DNA from: Owenia fusiformis
Lineage: Eukaryota; Annelida; Polychaeta; Sabellida; Oweniidae
Length of the DNA stretch: 60,000 nt
Reading direction: 5' to 3'
NCBI GenBank assembly: GCA_903813345.2
Contig: CAIIXF020000004.1
Coordinates: 12,672,196 to 12,732,195, forward strand
Both the position numbers and the translations under genes were made by a program. Shown one piece after another: positions 12,526 to 24,800 of this stretch. The notes beneath the pieces were generated by a model. The model saw nothing but the letters and a program-made list of their open reading frames with translations. It was not told the DNA's origin and did no database searches. Within the stretch, counting starts at the first letter, position 1. Each line of letters opens with the position of its first letter.

Positions 12526-13788
12526 ATGGATATGGACATGGAATGGGTTATTGATGAAAGTGATAAAAGAAGTACTGATTCGGTCCTCCGGAAGATCTTT
12601 GCTGATCTTTACAAAGCGTTTGACAATGCAAATACAAACGACGTGGAATATATTTTGAATACATACGGACAAACCTTATTGGAAGATGAAATTGGCTACC
12701 ATGGCAACGGAGTTGCCCATCTTGCCGCCATGTTTGAGTATGATTGTTTTGATTGGATATTAAAGTCTGGCGGGGATATCAACGAGACAAGCGCATTCTC
12801 CGGATATACCCCCTTGATGATTGCAGTCGTCAACAACAGCCAATCGATGGTAAATACACTCCTTTGCCACGGTGTAAATCTCGAAACCGTTGACAGAGAA
12901 GGACATACTGCTCTTCATCTCGCCATCATATATAATCAGGTGGAGATCGCGAAACTGCTGATTTCGAAACAGAGTAATCTAAACGTTCAGTCACGAGTGG
13001 GCCTAACTCCGCTTCATTTAGCAGCTATTCACAAGCAGGCGATAACGACAAAACATCTAATTGACAATGGTGCTCACGTTAATGTCCTAGATAGCAATAC
13101 AAAATCTCCTCTCCATCATGCCACTGAAAGTGGTAGCTTGCCTAATGTCATTGCTCTTATGAAAAATGGAGCCATGCATAATATTTTTGATAGTACCAAC
13201 CATTCGCCATTAATTTATGCAATCGAGCGTTCTCACGATGACATTATGCAATTTTTTATTTCTTCTAAAGTCAAAGTCAACTTACGTGGTAAATTAGGTA
13301 AGCAGCCTATACACTATGCAGCAAAATTTGCCAACAGTTCTTGTTTAGCGACTCTCATAGCAGCCGGGGCAGATATTCATTCATTGGATAACAATCATAA
13401 CGCCCCCTTGGCGATAGCCGTCGCTCAAAATAGACCAGACAACGTCAGGCTACTTCTCCACAACAATGCCCAGATAAACCAACATATAGGTACGTCAATT
13501 TTGACCGTTGCTATGGAATCAAATGCCGTTGACATAGTGATGAGTTTACTGCACGAGGGATGCAAATTTAGTGAAGATGACAAGACGAACCTTTTCAACT
13601 TTATAAACACTAAAGTAACTGATCAGGATTGTAAAACAAATTTACTAGATATGATTATAAATCCAGCTTCTTTAAAGCGTACATGTAGACGGGTAATCAG
13701 GGATACTTTTACAGCAAAAACGATAAACAAATTAGATGAACTTCCGCTTCCGACCGCCATCTTACAATATATTTATCAAGTGCCATAG
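12526..13788 (+). CDS. ASB-like ankyrin-repeat and SOCS-box protein
   Basis: A single uninterrupted frame of 420 aa. About nine ankyrin repeats run from residue ~57 to ~348, the best being REGHTALHLA at ~124 and RVGLTPLHLA at ~157. The C-terminus (about 379-420) reads as a SOCS box: SLKRTCRRVI (382-391) fits the elongin-BC box pattern and LPLP (406-409) the Cullin-5 box. By family knowledge, ASB proteins are substrate receptors of Elongin B/C-Cullin5-Rbx E3 ligases, the ankyrin stack binding the substrate; the substrate here cannot be told. An in-frame TGA lies upstream, so the ATG at 12,526 is a sound start (Met3 is an alternative). A plausible splice acceptor (GTTTTATGTTTGCAG) just upstream suggests a spliced 5' UTR. 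The CDS has no intron. Which ASB orthologue it is stays open. Confidence 0.88.
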   Translation: MDMDMEWVIDESDKRSTDSVLRKIFADLYKAFDNANTNDVEYILNTYGQTLLEDEIGYHGNGVAHLAAMFEYDCFDWILKSGGDINETSAFSGYTPLMIAVVNNSQSMVNTLLCHGVNLETVDREGHTALHLAIIYNQVEIAKLLISKQSNLNVQSRVGLTPLHLAAIHKQAITTKHLIDNGAHVNVLDSNTKSPLHHATESGSLPNVIALMKNGAMHNIFDSTNHSPLIYAIERSHDDIMQFFISSKVKVNLRGKLGKQPIHYAAKFANSSCLATLIAAGADIHSLDNNHNAPLAIAVAQNRPDNVRLLLHNNAQINQHIGTSILTVAMESNAVDIVMSLLHEGCKFSEDDKTNLFNFINTKVTDQDCKTNLLDMIINPASLKRTCRRVIRDTFTAKTINKLDELPLPTAILQYIYQVP

Positions 13789-14253
13789 ATCTATCATATA
13801 CTCCAGTGCGAATAGGTCACTGTTAAAACATATGGAGGGGACAAAAACTCCGTCGACAGTTGGACCTAGAGTACTACACGTCTTGTATGACGTCACTTGG
13901 ATTATTGTCTCCATGAGTTGGGTGCGACCGCAACTTTTTGAGCCTATCCTCAGGCATTTCGTCCATGGCGCTGAGGAGAAGGGGACTCGGAAGAAAGAAG
14001 AACTACGTGATATTTGGATAGAGGTGGACGTCAAGTGCAAGCTATGGCAGCGATTAAGACTTTGTTTTAGATGTACGCACACTCCCCATTGAAATAATCC
14101 TAGAAACGTCCCTGATATACATCGTGGTAAGCCACGCCCTCTCCATCTCTATCCTTCTGGAGATGTGATGCAACAGAGAGAGATGCTATGAGTATCAGAA
14201 TGCCTGATATATAAGAAAGGGAAATTGACCAATTACGTTAAAGAAAAGACCTA

Positions 14254-14259
14254 AATAAA
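14254..14259 (+). terminator. Candidate poly(A) signal AATAAA of the ASB-like gene
   Basis: First good AATAAA after the stop codon, ~465 bp downstream, inside CTAAATAAAATTGTG. It sits just before the foldback element at 14,263. Confidence 0.4.
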
Positions 14260-14262
14260 ATT

Positions 14263-14740
14263 GTGTATCTCATACTTAAGTGGGTTTGGGGTAGATATCA
14301 CTCGGGAATATATATCATATCTGAGGAGCGGGCAGGATATATTGTATATGTCCCGCTCCAGGCCAAATGCGGGCAGATATAATATATCCATCCCGCTCCC
14401 GGGAATTAAATATCAAAAGTTTTAATTTTCTAATTTTAAAATTTAATTTTTTTAAGTTTAAATGTTAAAATTTCATTGTATTGAACAAAAAGAATATTAC
14501 GAAAATGTTAAATATAAATATCTTGTCATTTGAAAAAGGTGGAAAAGGTTATATCTACCCTAAACCCACTCAAGTATGAGATACACCAGTTATGCACGGT
14601 CGGTTTGGATACATGGAATATCCCTTGGGATATACAATACATCTTCCCTCGGTCCCTTCGGTCCCTCGTGAAGATATATTGTATATCCCTCGGGATATTC
14701 CCTGTATCCAAAACCTCCCAGTGCATAACCCCTATATACA
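14263..14740. mobile_element. Compound foldback element, copy 1
   Basis: Two modules. Module A (14,263-14,587) has inverted ends, ATCTCATACTTAAGTGGGTT at the left and ACCCACTCAAGTATGAGAT at the right. Adjoining module B (about 14,585-14,740) is a hairpin with outer strands TTATGCACGGTCGGTTTGGA and CCAAAACCTCCCAGTGCATA around a CCCTCGGTCCCTTCGGTCCC loop. The same two-module design recurs at 15,975-16,350, 36,172-36,616 and, more diverged, 19,505-20,050. Open frames across it follow the palindrome and are not genes. Confidence 0.65.
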
Positions 14741-15670
14741 TTATGGTCTGATTATATGTCCCTGCGAATTTCCTGTGTTGTTGAAATGGCATCACCACGA
14801 GTATATTTTTAGAACATGTGCAATGATTAAAAATGAAATAAATTTTAATCACAAACATTAGTCTTAAGAATCTTAAAAATGACATCTGCCAACCTAAGGA
14901 AAGATAGCAAAAACAAAAACAATGTACATTTCATCTTAACACTTCAATGTTTTTTGTTTGTTTTTTACATCCTCTAAAGGTTTTTACCCCAAGATATATT
15001 TTGCAATATAACTTTGCAACCAGAAAAGCTTATTACTTTGTATAATCTTCGATTCTTAAGGTTATCTGGTAAAATAAAATCCCTTTTATAATGTATTTTG
15101 GAGTGGGATTTTAAACAAACTAGATCTTCACTAACTTTTCCGTATGATCTTACTCCGTATTTGTATTATATAAAGTTTAGTTTAGTTGAATTTAGTTCAG
15201 AAAATAAAATTTGCTTTCTATATACAATTCAAGATAACATTTTTGCCATATTTGTATTTTAAATTTTAAAAACAGTATTTAAAAGGTGAACAAATTCCAC
15301 GTCCATCTAACCATGTATTTCTCGTCAGGCGTATGGTGGCCTATATATAACGAACATTGCTTTGTGTCTGTGTTAGTATTTGCCAAAAGCATTCGTCTGC
15401 CACAGGGGTGCATTGTGTATCGTCACTTCAAATGCCGTAAAGTAACTATTTCTCTACGAATTATCCACAAGAATGCCATGTGGCTACCATTAGTTTATAA
15501 AAATTAACAGTTTTCCTCTTTTTTCACAATCTTTATATTTATCCCGAATACGTTTTGGGAACTATCTTGATCTGTTCCAAACTCACATTTGAACTGAAAT
15601 TTTGATACACCAAGCAAAATCACATCACTTTTAATTTCAACGTCACCTTTCTTCTCTATTCGTTATAACA

Positions 15671-15892
15671 TTAACAATGTTTCACACCATAGAATATTTC
15701 GCAAAGTAGTTCATTTGTAAACATATTCTCCGTGTCCCATTTTGCCATGTGTCTTATCGCCTTGAATTGCTGCAAAAGATACCCATAGCTATCGAATGTT
15801 CTCTTTACTATATTTTCTTTGATTCCAAATTCAAATTCCTTGGCCCAGTGTGTCCGTGCATGTGGAAATTCCTTGAGCAGTTTAGCAGATAC
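15671..15892 (-). CDS. FAD-linked oxidase exon 11 (C-terminus)
   Basis: Codes residues 542-614 and TAA. HARTHWAKEFEFG carries the HWxK motif diagnostic for aldonolactone oxidases, followed by FKAIRHMAKWDTENMF, which matches the family's terminal F-x-x-x-R-x-x-x-D-P-x-x-x-F pattern loosely (the DP is not kept). Acceptor CAATTTGTAG. Confidence 0.9.
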   Translation of the reverse strand, partial: VSAKLLKEFPHARTHWAKEFEFGIKENIVKRTFDSYGYLLQQFKAIRHMAKWDTENMFTNELLCEIFYGVKHC

Positions 15893-18800
15893 CTACAAAT
15901 TGTACTTCATTTTATATATGTGTAAAGCGAATCGGCGCTTAGAGCTAGAATTAGTCTAGCTACAAGCCTTTATCCTATGCCAAGTAGAGTTTTAGGGAGA
16001 TAAGTTGGTAATATATTTCCCATATCCAGAACCTCCATATCTCCCGCCATATCTCCCGCTTCGGTGCATATCTTCCCGCTTCCGGTAATGCAATAAAATA
16101 AATGCAATAAAATGACTTTGCATATGAATGATTTGTTTATTTTTACACCTTGTACTATTGAAATGGCCATATGCCCCTGAAAACTCTACTTGGTATAGGA
16201 TAAAGCAGTTATGTACGGTCGGTTTGGATATTGAGTTCATCCCTCGTGAGATATGCACATCTCCCTTAGGTCCCTACGGTCCCTCAGGTAGATATGCATA
16301 TCTCCGTCGGGATAAACCCCATATCCAAAACCTCCCAGCACATAACCCTTATTTATGCCCCTCCGTTACATATCTCCCACCTCCCCATGTGAGAAGGTTT
16401 CAAATCCATGTAGTCCAGTAATGGGGAGGGGGGGGGGGTCACAAGGTTTTGTAGCTAGACTAAGCTATAATCTGAAATTACACAAGAGGTTGGTTACAAA
16501 ATTGCAAGCTAGATCTATGGTTTTTCAACCAATGTGTCCTTTACAATTGCAAATATGAGATTTGAAAAATGCTCCATGGTATCTTGGGGTAATGTGGTGG
16601 ATTTAAAACATGAAAATTAATCAAATACAGGGTGAGCGAAAAAAGGAAACCATAATAACTCAGTAATCCAGTATGTGTTTGAAGTCCCAAATCAAAATGT
16701 GACTTTGCTCAAGTAAAATCTTCAGTGTTTATACAGTGTTGAACAAACCTTATCAGAGGTAGCAAAGAACATATCTGGCGGAAGCCCAGCGTTGACGATC
16801 TCCATGGAGACGACTGACGTAGCGTCCCTATAGTTTGTAGGACATAAGAAACAGCCTGGATCGCTAGGCTTAAGCCATCTTATAAGACCAGTGACGATCG
16901 TGACAAATGGACCATAAGGATGTTCCAAATCTTCCTGTATGATATCTGTAATAATCTAAAAATGGACATTTTATGTAATCAAAAAGATGAATGATTTCTT
17001 CACAGAAGTATCGTCGAGATGCTATGCCAAATATGGAGAGTCAGGTGGCATTGACATGATTGACTCACGATTTCGAATCACGTGACCAAATGTCTCATCC
17101 AATGTTATGCTTCAGTTAGAGTCACGTGTCTAATTACCATACCACATTGCTGTTCCTTTCAGCTTTAGATCTAGATTAAAAACAATTCGCTAAATTGTTA
17201 TTTTTATTTTAATATTTTCACATCTGCGTGGTTTTATAAGCACAAAAATATTGATTGACTAAAATCCTATTTATTTAAATCATGATGATTAAAGAGAGAA
17301 TCAGATATAGCGAGCAGGCTAAACAAAAAATTGTTTTAATTTTGGAAAATTTTTGGCTAATGTCATTCCTTGTCATGTGTATGTTCTAAAAATCACAAAA
17401 CTGCATACTTTATTCCAGGAAAACTAAAGATTTTTACAATAATGTATTATTTTTCTTTAAGAATGGTTACCATTCTTATTATTTGGGAGAATTTAAACAT
17501 TTTTCACCCATTTTCGCACTTTGAATAATTAATAACTTCACCAATTTATAACATATTGTGAATCTTTTGTGAGATATTGTATTTGATATTGTAAGTAATA
17601 GATTGGTAGGTCAATTTTACAATCATGTTGTTTGCAATTTTGTCACCTCCTATAGATCAGATTCTGCCTTTAACTTGCATCTGGTAATTATCGACAAATA
17701 CAATCCCTTTGAGTGGATTAGTGATCACTCTCAATCCCAATATCTTAGATCTTTTAATATCTAAGTTCACCTTTGTTTCCCACATCGAACACCATCTACA
17801 CAGGAAAATATATAAAACCCTCGAAATAGAGAACGTTAACGATTTACGAGTGTTTCTCAATGCTGCAAGCTTGTATCAAAATGCTTACCGTAAATGGGTA
17901 TGTAAGATACGCTACCATTTTTACTATTGCAGGCTTCCCTGCGCGCACAGTAATTATAAACTGAAGACGAAGCTTTCTCAAAACGAAGAGGAACGTTGCA
18001 AGATTCGCAATGGTCCATTGTCCCTTGCATGCTTGCATTAAAATGCATTTGCAATTTACAATGCACATGCAATTATTAATAAGCATCATGGGATCAAAAG
18101 CAAGTATTATCCTTTGGGATACTGACCAAAGCGTTAGATAAAACGAGACTCTGAAAAATCAGAATGGTTATCAAGCATTGTATTTTTGATTTTAAATTAA
18201 TTTATAGATTAAGAACCATTGGTGTTCACCTTTGCAAGTCTTGCCGATGTAGTAAAGTTGTTGTCTTCTGGGAAGAAAAATTGCGTTCCGTGGACAGGTT
18301 TGAACATGTGGTCAGTAGAGCCAGTGCGCAGTGCATTAGGAATAGTATGGTACGTTGTCTCTGCAAAGTAGCTTCTAACCTCATCAGCTGAGTCCTGTAA
18401 CGAAAAATGACAAAGTCTTGCTCCAAGACTGTCGACCCCGCCCCCCTCCCCCTATCTACTTTACAGCACAACACACTGGTGTAGAGTAGATAAGGGGGAA
18501 AGGTCCAGGGTCTTGAAGGCAAGACTAAAGAAAAGTCTACGTGTGTGAGCGGTACTTTGCATAAGTTTTGTCGGCTGTCCCTGTGAAAGTAGCTCCTTAG
18601 TTTTCCAGCCGATGTCCATATTGATAGCAGTTTTTAGAAGAATACAAATTATTTGAGCATTTGTACATAAAAGGTATGTTCAAGACTATTGGAACTGTAG
18701 TATGAAAATAGAAACAGAAAATAAAGTAAGTTTAATAATAGTTTATTTCCGTGTCACAGGTTTGCGGAAAAAGTGCAAGTAAGGAACATGTATTAAAAAA

Positions 18801-21800
18801 TCCAGCAGCCGACATCGGCTTACGAGACACCATATAAATATGCAAAGTAATCAGTAGCAAAAATATAGCATTGGTATGTCAAATTATATCACAGAAAGTT
18901 TGTAGAATGTGAACAATTCACAGACAATATGACTAGATTTAAACAACATACAATATAAACATGAGATTTCAAAGTACAATAAACGAGGATGCAGTAATTA
19001 TGACTTTGGTTGAATAATATTGCACGAGAACGGGGACAGTAAATCCCTCCAGTAAAAGAAAATTATGGTTATCTGTCTATACAAGAACAATTATTTCAGT
19101 TTTTGTGATTTTGTAACATGGGGTCTATGGGGAATCAACCCGAACTAGAAAAAAAAAATTTTCAAAGTTGATAAACAATTTTCGAAACCATATTTCTAGA
19201 TGTACTTTTACATGTAGATTTCAAATATGACATCACTTTGACTGAATTTCGAATATTTAATGACGTAAGTAAAGATTATTTCTACTCGCATTTAGTCTAT
19301 TGAAAAGTAAACACATTCAAATCTCTCACCTTAAGTGCTTGTAGCCAATGTGCTTTAAAGGTTGCAGGGGTTGTGCTAGGTGGGGCAGGTGTAGTTCCCA
19401 TAGGATGCGGCCATATATATGGTGGACTTACGGGCTCCTTGCTGTACAGTTCTTGATCATTAGTGTCCAATAGCCTAAAGTATACAGTTAAACATATACT
19501 ATATAGAGATTATCCTATATGAGGTTCAGGATATTGGGATTATCCCGAGGCAAATTTTGCCCGAGGGCCGCAGGTCCCGAGGGAAAATATATTATATTGA
19601 CCAAGGGATAATCCCAATATCCTGAACCGACTATAGGATAATATGTTTATCCCATACCAATCTTGGTCATCTGGTTCACATTGTTCAATCGTGGAAATAT
19701 TTTAGAATATTCATGTCCAGTTTTGTTTTCTTGGCAGTGGGCGGATTTTCCTGTTCTCTCAAATATTCCCACATTTATTTTCTCGAGTTTTTTGATTGAT
19801 TAAGTGGATGCTCCTTCCCTTTTTTAAACCATCAAACAGATCCCGATTGTCTGTGTTTTCTCCAATTGTCGTTTACAGTCATTACAAATTATGAACAAAT
19901 ATGCGAGCGGCGATTATGACGTAGCGGGCAGATATACTATATCTGCCCGCTCGGAGCGGGACGTAAAGCTATATCTGCCCGCTGATGAAAATATAAGTTT
20001 TTACAAACCGGCTTTATGTACCTGTAACACGTCCAAGTATGGGATAAATGTATATAGTGTTTCTTACGTGAACTTAAGAAAAAAATCGTTGTCAGTTTTG
20101 TTAACGTCTGAATCTGCTTACTGCTTACCATATTGCAGAGTTTGAGAAAAAATGCGACGTGATTTTTTTTTTTTTGGGGGGGGGTGAACGTACGGACGGA
20201 AAGACAATTGTCGAATACATACTCACTTTGTCCACATCATATCATTTTCAGCTTTGTACGACGCTGGAATCGATCCATTGATCGCCAAGAACTTCCAATC
20301 ATCGTCCGTCATTCCGGTCATCGGACTGTAATGTGCCTGTACATTGAAATTCTTCTCTAATAGATGGCGCAGGTTACTTCCGTTCATGAGGAGTTCCTTG
20401 GTTGGATAGAACACGTGCCTCTGACGTGCAATTGCATTCGGTACAACCTATTCATAAATATATGTTAAAATAAACAAATAAAAATCAATCTCTCAACGTA
20501 TACATATCTAGTGTGAAAATATGTGGACGACAATTCAATTTGATAATATGACGTATTGATAACGATAGGGTTATTTCATGTATTTGAAAATTGGGTTTCC
20601 TTTGATCGTTATATAAAGGTCACTGTCCAAATAGACATGTTGTACAGTTATATAGTTACGTTCATTTGATTTTCATATATTTCTAGATATTTGACCGGAT
20701 TCAATGACAGTTTGGCACACGTTTTGGATACCACACCATTGTCTCTAAAAACTAGTCTTCTCTCTCGGGTCTCTCTGAATAGCTAATGATTCTACACTTT
20801 TAAGTTTGATACTATTGAAATCTTTATAATATTTTTATTTTTTCATTGTTTCGATACAAAACACAGATGTCAGGCTATTAGTAAGTCAGTACACAGCTAG
20901 GGGAATAGTATTGGAAATCGATCTTGAAATTAGATAAAAATCAATCTGGGTCAAAAAAGTGTATCATGTTGTTTAACAAAAATTGATTTCAAGAGTTGGC
21001 CTCTATTTAGTTTATTCTTTCAGTGTTTCGTGAATTCTTTCTTATCTTAATTATATTCATACGCACATTCAGCAACAGAGGTACCAGAGTATTTTATTAC
21101 GACTAGTTGTTTTGGTATATTAACACGGGCTAATAGAGTTTCCACGTATATGGAGTATGACCGGTTCTTAGGTTACGAATATGACCTGTTTTGGAAAGTC
21201 ATGAGAGGCACAGCTGCTTAAAATGGAAAACAAAGGTTAACTTCTATATTATCCTTTTTGAAATTGTGTTTGTTGAATATAGTTTATGCTGTATTTAATA
21301 GTAATGTAACAAAAAAATGTTAAACATGAGCTATTTTAGCAATGTAACTGTTCATAATGGAATATCAATCAGAAAGTACAGATTTCTCGTCTTAGAGCCA
21401 AATCATTAATATCACAGTAGAAAAAACAAATCCCAAACCTTTTTATGGCTAACCTGAACAAGATCTCCAAATCTCAGTTTATATGATCCCCGTAGAATGA
21501 GCAAGAGAAGGATTTATCTTTTCCCAGAGGATACGCTTGTGAAATGTCATGGAAACGAGTGTAACACGGCCCACTGATTGTTTCACAACCGTATTCTCCA
21601 ATAATGGGGCACCAGTGACATTCGTATTCTCAAAAATTCAAAGATTTATTCCATGATGGTGAAATTCCCTGCAATCTGATTGGTCCACGTGACTTAAATA
21701 TATTCTGTATTTACACGCACTTTCCTGTGTCAATGACGTCAGCGTTGGGATACGGTCCAGTATCCCAACGCCCCAGAAGAAGAATATTTTCTGTATTTCA

Positions 21801-24800
21801 CTCGAATCATTGAATAACTTATAGTATCATATTTGGACAGAGCAGGCTAAATTATTTAAAATATTCATGACTAATTCGTAGATCTAGCTATATATTATAC
21901 ATACGATGTGTCATCCTCTTCGGAGTTGCGTTGTGTTACACAAAAACTGATCAAAGATGCTGGAAACTAGGATTTTACGGCTTCAATCTAATATTAATAC
22001 GTTTTCTCTTGATTAAGGCCCCTTGTGATATGCCTGGCATTATAAGTATACCAAGTATCATTCATTGACAAAGTTGGATAAAAAGAAAACGTTCGAAAGT
22101 GTTCATAAAAAGCAAGTACTCACCTCGTCTGTTTATAGGAACAGAAATACGGTCACACTCGTAAGCTTAGAACCGGTCATACTCAATATACGCGGATACT
22201 CTAGTAACCCGTGTATTAATAGGATTGTATTAGTACTGATGCCCTTTTAGGGCCAAACGTACATCCGATACACAGGTGTTAAGTATTGTTAATTATCCAT
22301 CATACAAATTTTCGCTGAAGAAACAATAGACATTTATTTAACAATCTTTAAAGTTTTTTTTGAAAATTAATGGAATATAGAGTGGTTGCAATAGCAACTT
22401 GGAAACGTGTTCAGTGGAGCAATGTTAATAGCACTAGATATACATGTAGCTGACAATAGTTTCTGAATAAAAGTTTAAGAACAAAATCAGCTATACTAAA
22501 TTGAGCAACCTGTATGACATCGGATGAGTTTTTCTAGATCATGATGTTTTATCCTTATCATCCTCCATGTGGCTCTGAACGATGAAACAAAAACGATCGA
22601 TTAAGCATAAAAATCAAACATGAATTTAAGTTTCCTCGCCTAAAAAGAAAAAATGTACTTATCTGCCATCTATAGGTATGATCTACACTTAATTCATTTT
22701 AACAATGCCTGAATCTCTTGTAGCCTATTCCGATATCCCATACTAGGCGAAGTGACTCTGAGAAGCCATAATCAAGCGGAATTAGGAAAAGACAGTTCTT
22801 CCAAAAAAAAATAAATAAATAAATTATTGGACACTGAAATTTTGTAAGGTGTTTTTGTGTAGATATAGAGGAGAATAATATGAGATTGTGTATGAAATCA
22901 TGTGTTACGTGGACGATCTAAATAAATTAATATAATAACACTCTTAAAAATTATTACTTGGATTTCCTTATATTGAGAAATTGTACTACTCATTTTAAGT
23001 CAAAAATTACTTAAATAATCTCGAAGTACTGAATAATTTTTAAGTAATTTTTAAGTAATTCATTTATGGTGAATTTACTAATGCAAGGAGAGAAATTGAA
23101 ATACTTACTGTAGTAATTGTAATACTCATTTACATAATTAAGCAATTAAAAAACTCAAAATGACAATATAAGTTAAACCTAAGTAAAATGAAGTAAAACT
23201 AAGTATTTAACTTTAAGTAATTTTTATACTTGGGAAATACTCAAGTAATTTATTTTTAAGAGTGAAATTTTAAATTCTATATGATCAAGGCCGCTAGAAT
23301 ATTTTTCTGGGAATTCAGCTATAGTTGGCTATAGTGAGGTTAAGCTACCCAAAGAGAAAGTGCATGCGCGGCATGTGACTGAACATCACAGTGAAGGCTG
23401 GCTGAACATGCTTCAAAAACTTAATGATCCAAAAGCCATGTCGCAGGTAGCAGCACTCACTGACTCAAGGAGCGTTGTGTGAATCGAAAAAGTTCCAGAC
23501 CAGAATGTGTTGTGTCTGACACCTGACACCCAGGTTTCATTAGCTTTGGGGGCTGGGGGAAATCATATTGTTCATAAATCAAATATATGAATTACTAAAT
23601 CTGCTAATGGCACTATCCAAGACAACGTCACGGGGCCAAGAAACATAAGTTAGTGTTTTACAATTAATTTATCTAATTAGATAAATCATTAATGATTAAC
23701 ATAGGCTTACTAGAAAAAATATTTTGGCTCTTGTGGCCTCCCTCGCTCAAGTACGGAACTGACCCCACTAGCGGAAGCTACGCATCACACCTGACAGCTT
23801 CATGTTTGAGCTATTTATAAATTTCTGACAGTGTGTGTGGGTGAGGGGGGTCGAGTGGGCCGGGCCTTACAAGTACCATCTCCAAAACCAGATGAGCATG
23901 GGTATGAAATCTTTTCAAGTAGCCTATAGACTAGCGGTTCATTGCACCCTTAGTAACTGTTGCTGATAAAAACGTAAACAATTACGTAAGGGGGGGGGGG
24001 GGTAGTGGTGGTTAAAGGGCCATTTTCGTTCATAAAAGTAAAGCTAGCTTTGGTTAATTCATGGATAGGGTGGACAATGGACATTGATAGCGCAGGATGC
24101 GGATGTGAATCGAATATATTAAAATAATTACGAATAGATAACTCCACTGATTAACCCACTTTTGTTTACTTTGAGGTCACTTTACACTCTAAATGGCACA
24201 AATCCGGTGGTTTTACAACACATTTGTATCATGATAAGAAGTGTTAATGATTTTCTAATGCATGATGCCAAAGTTCAGAGCGTTTTCGGTTACATGATAT
24301 CTGCCATGGCTTCAAGTACATACACTCCCTGGTATAAAAATAGTAAGTCTTGTCTTGTTTTGAAACTCAGAACATGGGATAAGCGAGTGAAATGAGCGAA
24401 GAATGAATGTAGAATATAAACAATACACAACGAGGTTTTATATCAATCTAACTTTAGGATTCTAAGATTCAGTGAAAAAGACGAAAAACACAAGAAGAAG
24501 AGTAAAATTTTATGGACAAGTAGAACAGCCTATGCAGTAGATAAGCAATGTATCCTCCTCCGCAGAGTCTGAAACTGAAGCCACGACTGCAACTCCGGCA
24601 ACAGTGACGTGAAATGCAACGGAGAATGCATTTTGGTGAGGTTCTTTACATTGTAGCCAGCACCAACATAAACTGTCTGACTCTAAAACTATTTGGAAGT
24701 CAGTCAGGAAGTCAGTCAGGAAGTCAGTGTATCCCAAAAGTTCCTGAACAAAAAGGTAGAGGATTTGGATATATACGAAAACATGTCGAAAGAGGAGCCA

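Noticed and set aside
14526-14885. 119-codon minus-strand frame and its plus-strand partners
   Set aside because: They lie across the hairpin of a compound foldback element; both strands read alike because of the palindrome.
17657-17860. 67-codon minus-strand frame between oxidase exons 9 and 10
   Set aside because: Exons 9 and 10 already join in phase with continuous family-like sequence, and this frame has no good splice sites.
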